Source of the DNA: Rubrivivax sp.
Lineage (GTDB): Bacteria; Pseudomonadota; Gammaproteobacteria; Burkholderiales; Burkholderiaceae_C
Length of the DNA: 64,000 nt
Assembly (NCBI GenBank): GCA_027484825.1
Contig: JAIXSE010000021.1
Span: 496,001-560,000, forward strand
Direction: 5' to 3'
Within the stretch, counting starts at the first letter, position 1. Each line of letters begins with the position of its first letter. Under the pieces are notes generated by a model. The model was given only the letters and a program-made list of their open reading frames with translations, did not search any database and had not been told where the DNA came from. This document shows, piece by piece, positions 43,041-51,217 of this stretch. Position numbers and translations under genes: made by a program.

Positions 43041-43610
43041 ATGAATACCCAGGATGTTGCCTGCCTGTCTGCAGCTGCTGGAACCGGGCCTGGCGTGTCG
43101 GCCGAAGGGCCAGCTGAGGCGTCGCCGGGCCTGCCTGCCCAGGCCCTGCTGACGGCCAGCCTGGCGGGCGCCTGCGCAGGCGTGGTCACCGGCATCCTGA
43201 GAGGGTTTGCCGATGATGGAAGAACGCCCCTCGTGACCCTGTCGGCCCCCGACGACGTGGTGGCCCTGCGGGCGCGGTCGGCCGTGGATCTTCATGGGGC
43301 CCACGTGGGCCGAGAGGTGGTGATCGCGCTGGACGGCGGCGACCGCAACAAGCCCATTGTGTTGGCCCTGCTCAGGGGCGTCGATCCCATGCCTTCCGGG
43401 GAGGCGCCCGACTCGAGCACGGACCGATGGCAGCTGCGGGTGGATGGCGAGCGATGCATTCTCAGCGCCCGTCACGAACTGGTGCTCGAATGTGGCAAGG
43501 CCCGGCTGATCCTGCGCGCCGACGGTCGCGCGGAATTGCGCGGGGAGACCATCCTCACCGAGGCCACCCACGCCAACAAGGTCCGAGGTGGCTCCGTGCA
43601 GTTGAACTGA
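43041..43610 (+). CDS. DUF6484-type T6SS-associated protein
   Basis: Protein of 189 residues resembling DUF6484, a family that accompanies type VI VgrG/PAAR toxin loci. The middle (VTGILRGFADDGRTPLVTLS ... VGREVVIALDGGDRNKPIVLALL) has the OB-like beta pattern resembling the VgrG gp5 region, and the C-terminus (LILRADGRAELRGETILTEA) resembles a beta-helix edge. It may cap or adapt an effector tip. It is the first gene of a co-directional island; an earlier in-frame start at 42903 is less likely. Confidence 0.7.
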   Translation: MNTQDVACLSAAAGTGPGVSAEGPAEASPGLPAQALLTASLAGACAGVVTGILRGFADDGRTPLVTLSAPDDVVALRARSAVDLHGAHVGREVVIALDGGDRNKPIVLALLRGVDPMPSGEAPDSSTDRWQLRVDGERCILSARHELVLECGKARLILRADGRAELRGETILTEATHANKVRGGSVQLN

Positions 43611-43624
43611 GCAGCATCGCGGCC

Positions 43625-44938
43625 ATGACGTTTGCCCCAGCACAGCCTGACACGGTCTGGGCCTCACGCCTGCCCCACGCCCGTCCGCCCCACGAAACCA
43701 CCGCACGTCCCCACGAGCGGGTGCTGATGTCGCACGTTGATGAGGCGGCAGCCGGATGGCGCCGCCGCGCGCGTCTGGTGACGGCGCCGCACGTCCGTCT
43801 TCGTCATCTGGCGCGCTCGGACCAACGGCTGCTGGCCCACATGGCCGGCATCCGCGTGGCGGGCGAGGAGGGCTGGCAGGCCGTGCAGCGCGCGCTGGAA
43901 GACGGCGATGCCGGCGCGGTGGCCGTGCTGGCCTGGATGGCCTTCGTGGATGGACGGGTGGAACGCATGCGCTCCACGCTGCCCTTGCTGCTGGCGGACC
44001 CGGCCTTCACCCGGGCGGGCACGGGCGCCCTGTCATCCCTGGCGCCGGCCCGGCTGCACGAATCGCTGCAGCGGTTGGCGGACTCTCCGCATCCCGCCCA
44101 TCGATGGGTGGCCTTGGACGTCCAGGCCGCCCAGCGGCGTGATCCGGGCCCAGGGCTGGCCTGCGCCTTGTCCGACCAGGACGCCGCATTGCGGGCCCGG
44201 GCCCTTCAAGCGCTGGGGGAGTTGGGCCAGCCCGGCCGCATGCCGCAGGTCATCGAAGGCCTGGGGGATGCCACGCTGGTGGGTCGTCGCGCGGCCTGCG
44301 AGAGTGCCTTCATCCTAGGCTCCCCCGGTGAGGCCCTCCGCGCCTTCGACACGGTCCGTCAGGACGCGGCCTCCCTCACGCCTGCGGAGCGCCGCCCTCT
44401 GCTGGAGAGTGGCATTCGCGCGCTGCCCCCCGAAGCGGCCCGGGATGCGGTGCGCCAGTTGGCCGCCCAGGCCGGGACCGCCCGCGAGGCCGTCATCGCC
44501 GCCGGCGCCCACGGAGACCCGGTGGCCGTGCCGTGGCTGATCGACCGCATGGCCGATCCCGCCCTTGCGCGGGTGGCGGGTGAGGCCGTGGCGCTCATCA
44601 CGGGCGCCGACCTCGAGCTCCAGATCTTCAAGCGTGCGGGGCCGTATGAAGAGGAAGAGGGCGATGCGCCGCCCCATCCTGAGGACCAGGACCTTCCATC
44701 GCCAGATGCGAGCGGCTTCCACGCCTGGTGGCGGGAGCACGGCGCGGAGTTTGGGGCAGGCCACCGCTACATCGCCGGTCAGCCTCTGACGGCGGCGGGT
44801 TGCCTGAGCGTGCTTCGCGACGGGACCCAGCGCCAGCGGCAGGCCGCGGCGCAGGCGCTGTCCCGCCTCCGACCGGGCACGCCCGTGTTTGCCGTGCGGG
44901 CGTTTGCCTTCCGGCAGCGCAAGGAGCTGGGGCTGTGA
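43625..44938 (+). CDS. TIGR02270-family (HEAT-like) T6SS-associated protein
   Basis: 437-residue alpha-solenoid-like protein. Repeated helical units (for example LARSDQRLLAHMAGIRVAG and AALRARALQALGELGQPGR) and the C-terminal HRYIAGQPLTAAGCLSVLRDG fit the TIGR02270 family, regularly encoded beside DUF2169 and PAAR-like proteins. It may serve as adaptor or chaperone for effector loading. It begins 14 bases after DUF6484 and its stop overlaps the GTG of the DUF2169 gene. Confidence 0.8.
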   Translation: MTFAPAQPDTVWASRLPHARPPHETTARPHERVLMSHVDEAAAGWRRRARLVTAPHVRLRHLARSDQRLLAHMAGIRVAGEEGWQAVQRALEDGDAGAVAVLAWMAFVDGRVERMRSTLPLLLADPAFTRAGTGALSSLAPARLHESLQRLADSPHPAHRWVALDVQAAQRRDPGPGLACALSDQDAALRARALQALGELGQPGRMPQVIEGLGDATLVGRRAACESAFILGSPGEALRAFDTVRQDAASLTPAERRPLLESGIRALPPEAARDAVRQLAAQAGTAREAVIAAGAHGDPVAVPWLIDRMADPALARVAGEAVALITGADLELQIFKRAGPYEEEEGDAPPHPEDQDLPSPDASGFHAWWREHGAEFGAGHRYIAGQPLTAAGCLSVLRDGTQRQRQAAAQALSRLRPGTPVFAVRAFAFRQRKELGL

Positions 44939-46038
44939 AGTTCACCAATGCCAGCGACCTGCAAAGCGGCTGGACCGTCGGTTTCGAACGCGATGGGCGG
45001 GAGCTGCTGGTCATCGCAGCGAAGGCCACCTATCGGCTGCCCGCCGACGGAGAGACGCCCCGGGTCCATGAACAGGCGATGCCACTGGTCACCGCGGATC
45101 TGTACAGCGGCGATCCCGCCAGCACCGCGCCCCTGCACGAGACGGACTTCGCGCACGCGAAGCCGGGCTGCGACGTCCTGCTGCTGGGCAGCGCGTGGGC
45201 ACCGGGCGGGCGTCCCGCGGCCAAGGTGCCGGTATGGCTGCAAGTAGGCTCGATGCACAAGGCCTTGATGGTGACCGGCCGCCGCCGGTGGCACCACGGC
45301 TGGGCGGGCGTCACGGCCGGTGACCCGGACCCCTTCGTGCATCAACCGTTCAGCTATGACCTCGCCTTTGGCGGCTCGCAGGCAACGCCGGGCCCGTCCC
45401 CCGCGTTCAGCATGTACGACATGAATCCGGTGGGACGCGGTTTCGTGGCCGATTCCCGCACCCTGGACGGCGCATGGATGCCGCAGACCGAGGAGCTCGA
45501 CCAACCGATCACCGGCCTGCGCCGCCACTGGCGCCCGATGGCCCTGGGGCCGATCGGGCGGCACTGGCTGCCCCGGCGCCACTATGCCGGCACCTACGAC
45601 GACGCCTGGACACGGACCCGGGCGCCGTTCTGGCCGGACGACTTTGATGCGCGCTACTTCCAGGCCGCACCGCCCGACCAGGTGATGGCGCATCCGGCCG
45701 GCGGTGAACCGGTGATTCTCCAGAATCTCACCCCGGATGGGCTCCGCCGCTTCCCGTTGCCTCGCCGGACCGTGCCCGTGCTGTTCATCCCCCATCGCGG
45801 CAAAGACCGGCAGGTGATGGCCACCCTGGACACCCTCGTGCTGGAGCCCGACGAAGAACGTTTCACCATGACCTGGCGCGCGTCGCTGGCCCTGGTGAAC
45901 AGCGTGTTTGACGTGCAGGAGGTCGTGGTGGGCGACATGCCGCAAGCCTGGCATCGCGCCCGGCGATTCCCGGGCAAGACCTACTACCCCGGCCTCGGGG
46001 CCCTGGTCACCCAGCGGCGCAGAACGGGGCGGTTGTGA
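44935..46038 (+). CDS. DUF2169 family protein, type VI effector adaptor
   Basis: 367-residue DUF2169 protein; related proteins act as adaptors or chaperones that load cargo onto the type VI tip. Typical features are DRDGRELLVIAAKATYRLP-like opening (FERDGRELLVIAAKATY), LYSGDPASTAPLHETDFAH, DLAFGGS and MNPVGRGF. The GTG start at 44935 overlaps the upstream stop by four bases and has AAGGAG eight bases before it. It overlaps the next gene as TGATG/GTGATG. Confidence 0.85.
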   Translation: MKFTNASDLQSGWTVGFERDGRELLVIAAKATYRLPADGETPRVHEQAMPLVTADLYSGDPASTAPLHETDFAHAKPGCDVLLLGSAWAPGGRPAAKVPVWLQVGSMHKALMVTGRRRWHHGWAGVTAGDPDPFVHQPFSYDLAFGGSQATPGPSPAFSMYDMNPVGRGFVADSRTLDGAWMPQTEELDQPITGLRRHWRPMALGPIGRHWLPRRHYAGTYDDAWTRTRAPFWPDDFDARYFQAAPPDQVMAHPAGGEPVILQNLTPDGLRRFPLPRRTVPVLFIPHRGKDRQVMATLDTLVLEPDEERFTMTWRASLALVNSVFDVQEVVVGDMPQAWHRARRFPGKTYYPGLGALVTQRRRTGRL

Positions 46039-47159
46039 TGAGCGCGACTGCGGTGGCCGTGCTCGCCAGTGGCCTCGTCACGCCCGTGGGTTTCCGGGCG
46101 GAGGCGACGCTGGCGGCCCTGCATGCAGGCATCAGCGGCGTGCAGACGCTGGGCTTCCGCCATGCGGGCAGCGGAGAGGCGCTGCGAGGCGGACGTGTGG
46201 CCCTGAGCCAGCGCTGGACCGGCACGTCCTTGCTGGCCGGCCTCCTGGCCCCGGCCATCGGGGAGTGCCTGCGCGCGGCCAGCGTGCCGGTGGAGGAGGT
46301 GCCGTGGCTGGTGGGGGTGTCGTCGGCGCAGCGGCCTGGTCGTCCCCCTGACCTCGACCACAGCTTGTTGCCGGAGGTGGCCCATCGCCTGGGCCTTCGC
46401 CTGCCGCCGCACAGCGCCACGGTGGCACGTGACGCCATGGGCGCTGCGCATGCGCTCCAGGTGGCCATGACGCTGATCCAGGAAGGACGGGCCCGTCAGG
46501 TGGTGATCGGCGGCGTGGACAGTTTTCTCGAACCCCGCCTGCTGATCGATCTGGACCGGCGTCGACGGCTGTTGGGGCCTGGCCGCATGGACGGCTTCCT
46601 GCCCGGTGAGGGGGCGGCTGCGGTGCTGGTGTCGGCCGCCGACATTCCTGCGTCCGACCACCGTCCCGGCCTGTTGATTCGAGGACTGGCGTTTGCGCAG
46701 GAAGAAGCGCCGGTCGGCAGCGGGCGTCCTTTTCGGGGCGAAGGCTTGACCGTGGCCGTGGCCGCCGTGCTGGCGGACACGGGGCTCTCCATGGAGGACA
46801 TCGCCTGGCGGCTGTCGGATGTCTCCGGGGAGCATTACGGCTTCAAGGAGGCCATGCTGGCGGCGATCCGGCTGGACCGGGCGCGTCGCGACGAGGCGCT
46901 GGACCTCTGGCATCCCATCGAATACACCGGGCACCTCGGCGCCGCGGTGACGCCCTTGCTGATGGCCTGGGCGCAGCATGCGCTGGAGCTGGGGTATGCG
47001 CCCGGGCCCCGGGCCCTGTGTCATGTGGGGGATGACGCAGGAGGCCGCGCCGCGTTCGTGGTGGAGGCGCGCGCCGCCGGTCGGCTGCCATGGTCGGCGG
47101 ACTGGCTGGCCCATTCGCTGCTGGATGCGGGCGATGTCCGCAAGGAGTATCTGTCATGA
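46038..47159 (+). CDS. Ketosynthase-like (thiolase fold) T6SS accessory protein, probably inactive
   Basis: 373-residue thiolase-fold protein of the beta-ketoacyl synthase-like group found in DUF2169/DUF4150 loci. The region aligning with the KS active-site motif reads VARDAMGAAHAL, so the catalytic Cys is replaced by Ala133; the GHLGAA segment of the second His is still present, but the EAHGTGT equivalent is changed (SGEHYG). It therefore should not condense acyl chains; a structural or lipid-binding role is more likely. The ATG overlaps the DUF2169 stop by one base (TGATG); a GTG three bases upstream is also possible. It overlaps DUF4150 by four bases. Confidence 0.78.
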   Translation: MSATAVAVLASGLVTPVGFRAEATLAALHAGISGVQTLGFRHAGSGEALRGGRVALSQRWTGTSLLAGLLAPAIGECLRAASVPVEEVPWLVGVSSAQRPGRPPDLDHSLLPEVAHRLGLRLPPHSATVARDAMGAAHALQVAMTLIQEGRARQVVIGGVDSFLEPRLLIDLDRRRRLLGPGRMDGFLPGEGAAAVLVSAADIPASDHRPGLLIRGLAFAQEEAPVGSGRPFRGEGLTVAVAAVLADTGLSMEDIAWRLSDVSGEHYGFKEAMLAAIRLDRARRDEALDLWHPIEYTGHLGAAVTPLLMAWAQHALELGYAPGPRALCHVGDDAGGRAAFVVEARAAGRLPWSADWLAHSLLDAGDVRKEYLS

Positions 47160-47545
47160 GCGCCAAGGTGTTTGCCAACGGCCGGGAGGTCTCCGCCGTC
47201 AAGGATTCCAATCAGGTCATCGCCGCCATGCCGGATGTGTGCCTGTCGCCGCCGGGGCCGCCGGCCGGTCCGATTCCCTTGCCTTATCCGGTGACGTCCC
47301 AGGCCTCGGACACCGTCGACGGCACCCGCACCGTGCTCGTGGGCGGTGACCAGGCCGGCATCAAAAATGCCTCCAAGTTCAGCCAGTGCAAAGGCGACGA
47401 GGCCGCTACCCGGTCCTTCGGCATGAACGTTGGCTCTCATGCGCTGGGCGGCAAGACGGTCGCGCAGGCATGGTCTTTTGATGTCCGCTTCGAAGGTCAG
47501 AACGTGCTGCGCCTGCTGGATCTGACCACGAGCAACAACACCTGA
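47156..47545 (+). CDS. DUF4150 PAAR-like tip protein
   Basis: 129-residue protein of the DUF4150 family, a PAAR-like spike that sharpens the type VI puncturing device and carries an effector. Visible features are VFANGREVSAVKDSNQVIAAMPDVCLSPPGPPAGPIPLPYPVT at the N-terminus and KFSQCKGDEAATRSFGMN. CAAGGAG precedes the ATG, which overlaps the upstream stop (ATGA). It directly precedes the deaminase-like toxin gene, so they form a tip/effector pair. Confidence 0.85.
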   Translation: MSAKVFANGREVSAVKDSNQVIAAMPDVCLSPPGPPAGPIPLPYPVTSQASDTVDGTRTVLVGGDQAGIKNASKFSQCKGDEAATRSFGMNVGSHALGGKTVAQAWSFDVRFEGQNVLRLLDLTTSNNT

Positions 47546-47566
47546 CGCCCGCGAGGAATTCCGACC

Positions 47567-48307
47567 ATGAGCTCGATTGCCGCAGTGTCCTTCAAGACCG
47601 GACAACCCGCGCCGCCAGACCTGGGCCTGGGCGAATGTGAGGACCTCAAGGACGAGAATGAAAAGAATCGGGCCGAGGTCGTGAAGCGCATGGAAGCGCA
47701 GAAGGCGACGCCCAACGGGCGATGGACCGAGGAGGAGGAGCGCGTGCTGAACATGGCCAAGGGCACCGGCATGACCTTTTCCACCGGCACCAACAACCTG
47801 GCCAATGCCACCAGCCAGCTGTCGGCCTGCAGCAATGCTGTGGCCCAGTCCAAGGCCCCGGACCTGCTCTCCGGCGGAGGGACCAGCGAACAGGTCAACG
47901 GCATGAACAAGATGAAGCGGCACAGCTGCGATGAGCAGTACGACGCGGAGAAGGAGAAAGCCGGGGTGCTGTGCGACAAGTCCCACATTCATCCTGGGGG
48001 CGGGTTTGGCGGCCATGCCGAACCCAAGATCGTCAATGACCTGACCAACCAGGTCGGGGCTGCGGCGATTCGCGGCGGCAAAATGCTGTTCAACATCGAC
48101 TGGCGCAACAAGAACTTCAACTCGGGGATGCCTTGCCAGCACTGCTACAAGATGCTGTGTCACGCGGCCAAGGAATGCGACATCAAGATCTACATCTGCA
48201 GCGAAGGCAAGGAGTCCTACGAGTTGTCTGCGGATGATTGCGAAAAGGACGGGTCCTACAGCGCGCTCTGCATGAAAGTGGACGGCAGCCCGACCCCCGG
48301 CCGATAA
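47567..48307 (+). CDS. Predicted cytidine-deaminase-fold T6SS toxin
   Basis: 246-residue protein. The C-terminal domain (about 140-235) carries the zinc-deaminase signature: GGHAEPKIV with His150-Ala-Glu152 and MPCQHCYKML with Pro189-Cys190-x2-Cys193. The spacing and the CxxC fit the cytidine/nucleic-acid deaminase fold of bacterial polymorphic toxins (related to DddA/SsdA-type effectors). The N-terminal ~100 residues are polar and may be a trafficking region. It follows the DUF4150 tip gene by 21 bases and precedes a possible immunity gene, so antibacterial base deamination is the best inference. Cys are frequent. Confidence 0.72.
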   Translation: MSSIAAVSFKTGQPAPPDLGLGECEDLKDENEKNRAEVVKRMEAQKATPNGRWTEEEERVLNMAKGTGMTFSTGTNNLANATSQLSACSNAVAQSKAPDLLSGGGTSEQVNGMNKMKRHSCDEQYDAEKEKAGVLCDKSHIHPGGGFGGHAEPKIVNDLTNQVGAAAIRGGKMLFNIDWRNKNFNSGMPCQHCYKMLCHAAKECDIKIYICSEGKESYELSADDCEKDGSYSALCMKVDGSPTPGR

Positions 48308-48319
48308 CCTGAAGACGAA

Positions 48320-49054
48320 ATGGCACCCATGAATTTCAAGACGCTTTCGACCCCCGACGTCACACGGCTGGCGGCTCTGCCGCTGGACCATGAATGGGAG
48401 AACGTCATTGCCGACGGCTTTCTGGCGGCCTCTGATGAAGAGCATCCGAGGTTGTGGAATGCGCTGGACCCCGTCAATATTCACGGCCTGTCTGATGTGG
48501 TGGTGGCCTCCGTGGAGCGGTGCGTGGCGCGGCTCAGTGCCCACGTCAACACGGACGATGCGATGCTGAGGCTGCAGTCCGCCTGGGCGGCGACGGTGGA
48601 CCAGCGCTATTCCCATCTGTCGCAGGCCAATCCCACACCCCCAGCCCAGGGAGACGTGTGGACGCGGCCCGAATGGTTTTTGCGGGCGATGCTGCATTAC
48701 CTGCACTTTTTCCTGGAGCGGGGGAGAACCGTCAAGGTGCGGCAGTTGGCCGTCACCGCACTGCTGACCGCGGAACATCTGTGCGGGCGGGATGTGGACT
48801 TCGACCGATGGCTGAAGGACCTGCTGCAGACCAAGACCCGCACTTCACCGCGACGCAGCGATGAAGTGGACAGCAAATCCAAAGACGATAGCCTAGCGAC
48901 CGCCGCCGAGCTGACCGCGCCGGACCGGGCCGATCGACTGGCCGGGCTGGACCCCGCGACGAATCCGTATCTGACCGCAGCGTCGGCCTTGGCCGCGCAA
49001 GGCTCTGGCGGCTCGCTCGATCCATCAACGACATCAACGCCATCAACGCCCTGA
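48320..49054 (+). CDS. Hypothetical protein, immunity candidate (paralogue A)
   Basis: 244-residue protein of unknown family, mostly helical with a conserved-looking WAATVDQRYSHL and EWFLRAMLHYLHFFL, and a low-complexity Ser/Thr/Pro tail after DPATNPYLTAAS. It starts 12 bases after the toxin stop, the usual place for an immunity gene. It shares features with the next gene (see findings), so the two are probably paralogous. Starts at 48320 or 48329 are both possible. Confidence 0.55.
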   Translation: MAPMNFKTLSTPDVTRLAALPLDHEWENVIADGFLAASDEEHPRLWNALDPVNIHGLSDVVVASVERCVARLSAHVNTDDAMLRLQSAWAATVDQRYSHLSQANPTPPAQGDVWTRPEWFLRAMLHYLHFFLERGRTVKVRQLAVTALLTAEHLCGRDVDFDRWLKDLLQTKTRTSPRRSDEVDSKSKDDSLATAAELTAPDRADRLAGLDPATNPYLTAASALAAQGSGGSLDPSTTSTPSTP

Positions 49055-49060
49055 GCGCCC

Positions 49061-49798
49061 ATGCTTCACCAGCCGCCCTGGGTCCGTGTGGAGGACCCCC
49101 TCTCCCTTCAGTTCGCCTGGGACGACGCGGACGGAGGCGCCCTTCATCTGGGTTCTGACGAGGAGGCGGCGGAAGTGGTCCGCGTGTCGCTGCATCTGGA
49201 GCACCGGGCCCGCATGGCCCTTGGCATCGCCTTGGCGGAGTGGATCGTGTGGCGATTCAAGGCATTGCGCGACGACGATGTGCCCGCGTCTTTCATCGAA
49301 GCTGCCTGGTGTGCCACCGCCGATCCGCGCTATCTGCGCTTCTTCGTGCTGACGCGCGAGGACTGGATGGGGCCGGTCAATGGACCGCTGTGGTTCGCGA
49401 TCACCCGGCTGCGCCAGGCCCTGTCCGTGGGCGTGGATTTTCCGAGGGACTTGCTGGACGCGCTGGCTTTCCTCACCCGTCTGGCGCTTTACGTGCAGCC
49501 CACGCGCGAGCCCTTGCGAGCCTGGTTCAGGCCGGTGCTGGACCGGCTTCGCCGCGAGTTCCCCAAGACACCGGAAGACCCGCTGGCGGACCTGTTCGCC
49601 AGGGATCCATCCTCCCGGATGGGTCCGCTGGTGTCCCGCGAGGTCTTTGACCCGGCGGCGAGCCTCCCGCCGGATGCAGGCCGAAGCTTTCTGCAGCAGG
49701 TGCTGGCGATGGCGAGTCAGGAACAGAACCCGTTCCTGGCAACGCCGGATGACCTGGCCGACACGCGGTTTTCGGGCACGCCTTACCGGGTGCCGTGA
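49061..49798 (+). CDS. Hypothetical protein, paralogue B of the previous gene
   Basis: 245-residue protein of unknown family. Like the preceding gene it has W-x-A-T-x-D-x-R-Y (WCATADPRYLRFF), an aligned helical segment beginning GPLWFAITRLRQAL, and a late N-P-F-L-A-T. It begins six bases after the previous stop without a Shine-Dalgarno of its own, so translation is likely coupled. A second immunity protein or a T6SS accessory factor are both possible. Confidence 0.5.
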   Translation: MLHQPPWVRVEDPLSLQFAWDDADGGALHLGSDEEAAEVVRVSLHLEHRARMALGIALAEWIVWRFKALRDDDVPASFIEAAWCATADPRYLRFFVLTREDWMGPVNGPLWFAITRLRQALSVGVDFPRDLLDALAFLTRLALYVQPTREPLRAWFRPVLDRLRREFPKTPEDPLADLFARDPSSRMGPLVSREVFDPAASLPPDAGRSFLQQVLAMASQEQNPFLATPDDLADTRFSGTPYRVP

Positions 49799-49972
49799 CT
49801 GCGTGACCGGGGATCCTCCACAGGGTTTCCCACGTTTCGATGGAAGCAGGGTAGGGCGCGGTCGCGGGGGCTGGGCATCGCTTTCGCATGTTGGTGAACG
49901 CCTTCGGGTGTCGTCGTGGCTGGCCCATCCCCAGCTTCTACCGTGGCCGAACACCGAAGGAGTTGTCAGGTC

Positions 49973-51025
49973 ATGCAATCGTCAAAGCTACCCACCGTTT
50001 CCACGCCGTCGATCCACACCGCCCAGGAAAGTGCTGATGCAGCGACCGCATCATCACCATCTGCACAACCCGCGAGGCTCCCCGCCAGTGGCGTGGCGGC
50101 GTTGATTCAACAATTTAACGGGGGCGTTGGTTCTCCGCCCAGCAATTCGGCCGCACGAACAAACACACGTCCCCGCCAGCCATTGCCGGCCACGCTGGGA
50201 AGACAGTCTTCCGTGTTGCAGTCACCGGACCGGCAGACCTTGACGCCACCCGTTCGGCAGCCGTTGCAGGCGGCGGCGCAGCCAAGCTCGCAGCCTGCAG
50301 TCACTCCTACGGCACAGCCGTTAATCTCTGCGGTGGCAGCGCAGCCAGCGGCCGCTCAGCCAGCGGCCGCTCAGCCATCCACGGGCAGCGTTCCATTGCC
50401 CACGTCTCTGCATGTGGACATGAAGGATGCGGGCAGCGAGAAGCTCTGGGTCTGCCCGCAAGGCTCGTCGGTCGGCTGGCTGCAGCCTCATGCTTCCACC
50501 AACCCGGCGGTGATGGACCGGGAGCGTGCCACCATCAAGAAGCTGGCCGGGATGGGCTTCCCCGTGGCCAAGGTCATCGAAGGGCCGCCGCCCACCTCGA
50601 TCACCAACGGCACGACGAATGTGCCGGTCGCCTCCGGCATGTGGATGGAGAAGGTGGAGAGCCTGGGCAGTGGCAAGCCCAAGCTGATGGGCGGCCGGTT
50701 CGCAGGCGAGAAGGCAACGAACCTGGTCAAGAAGCTGCAGGCTGAGGGCGTGGACCTGGGGGCTCTACGCAAGAATCTCCAGTCCCTGCATGGCAATGCC
50801 GATGAGCTTTGCAAGCATGTGGGCGAGCTGGATCTCTATTTCGGAAGGGACGGCCAGGTGAAGCTGCTGGACGTGGCGCCGGACCATACGGGAGCCGTCA
50901 TTGCGGACGATTCGGAAGCCGTGAAGCAGGTCAAGACGGGAATGGATCGCATGATGGCGGCCATCGATCAGTTGGTTCCCGCGGCGGCGCCTGGCCACAC
51001 TGGCAGAGTTGCGAATGCAGGTTGA
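49973..51025 (+). CDS. Effector-like protein with possible kinase fold
   Basis: 350-residue protein. The first ~135 residues are disordered-looking, rich in Ser, Pro, Gln and Ala, including a 15-base tandem repeat encoding PAAAQ units. The rest is compact: ERATIKKLAGMGFPVAKVIEG resembles a kinase alpha-C helix, MWMEKVESLG a hinge, and VGELDLYFGRDGQVKLLDVAPDH a catalytic/DFG-like segment. A kinase-like fold is tentative; no invariant Lys is clear. The secretory-effector-like N-terminus suggests export by a type III or VI system. AAGGAG lies upstream of the ATG. It is separated from the T6SS island by 174 bases, so it may be independently expressed. Confidence 0.5.
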   Translation: MQSSKLPTVSTPSIHTAQESADAATASSPSAQPARLPASGVAALIQQFNGGVGSPPSNSAARTNTRPRQPLPATLGRQSSVLQSPDRQTLTPPVRQPLQAAAQPSSQPAVTPTAQPLISAVAAQPAAAQPAAAQPSTGSVPLPTSLHVDMKDAGSEKLWVCPQGSSVGWLQPHASTNPAVMDRERATIKKLAGMGFPVAKVIEGPPPTSITNGTTNVPVASGMWMEKVESLGSGKPKLMGGRFAGEKATNLVKKLQAEGVDLGALRKNLQSLHGNADELCKHVGELDLYFGRDGQVKLLDVAPDHTGAVIADDSEAVKQVKTGMDRMMAAIDQLVPAAAPGHTGRVANAG

Positions 51026-51217
51026 CCGGTGGGCGCCGAGAAGGGCGCCTCGGGGGTGAACTTTCGAGGTGGTCGTCACTCCGTGGCAGCAACTGCTGGC
51101 TACCAGCTTGGGGTGGCGATGCTGCGTGAGGGGCTGCTGTGGTGGGTTCAACGCCTGGCGTTCTGATCCCGACTCCGGCGGAGGGCCTGCAGTCGCTTCA
51201 CGGATCGATGAGGCTGG

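Noticed and set aside
47021-48778. Minus-strand open frame of 585 codons across the T6SS genes
   Set aside because: Covers several co-directional plus-strand genes with motifs; no independent support.
51037-51056. GGCGCC...GGCGCC hairpin as a terminator after the kinase-like gene
   Set aside because: The stem is short and no T-run follows, so termination is not supported.
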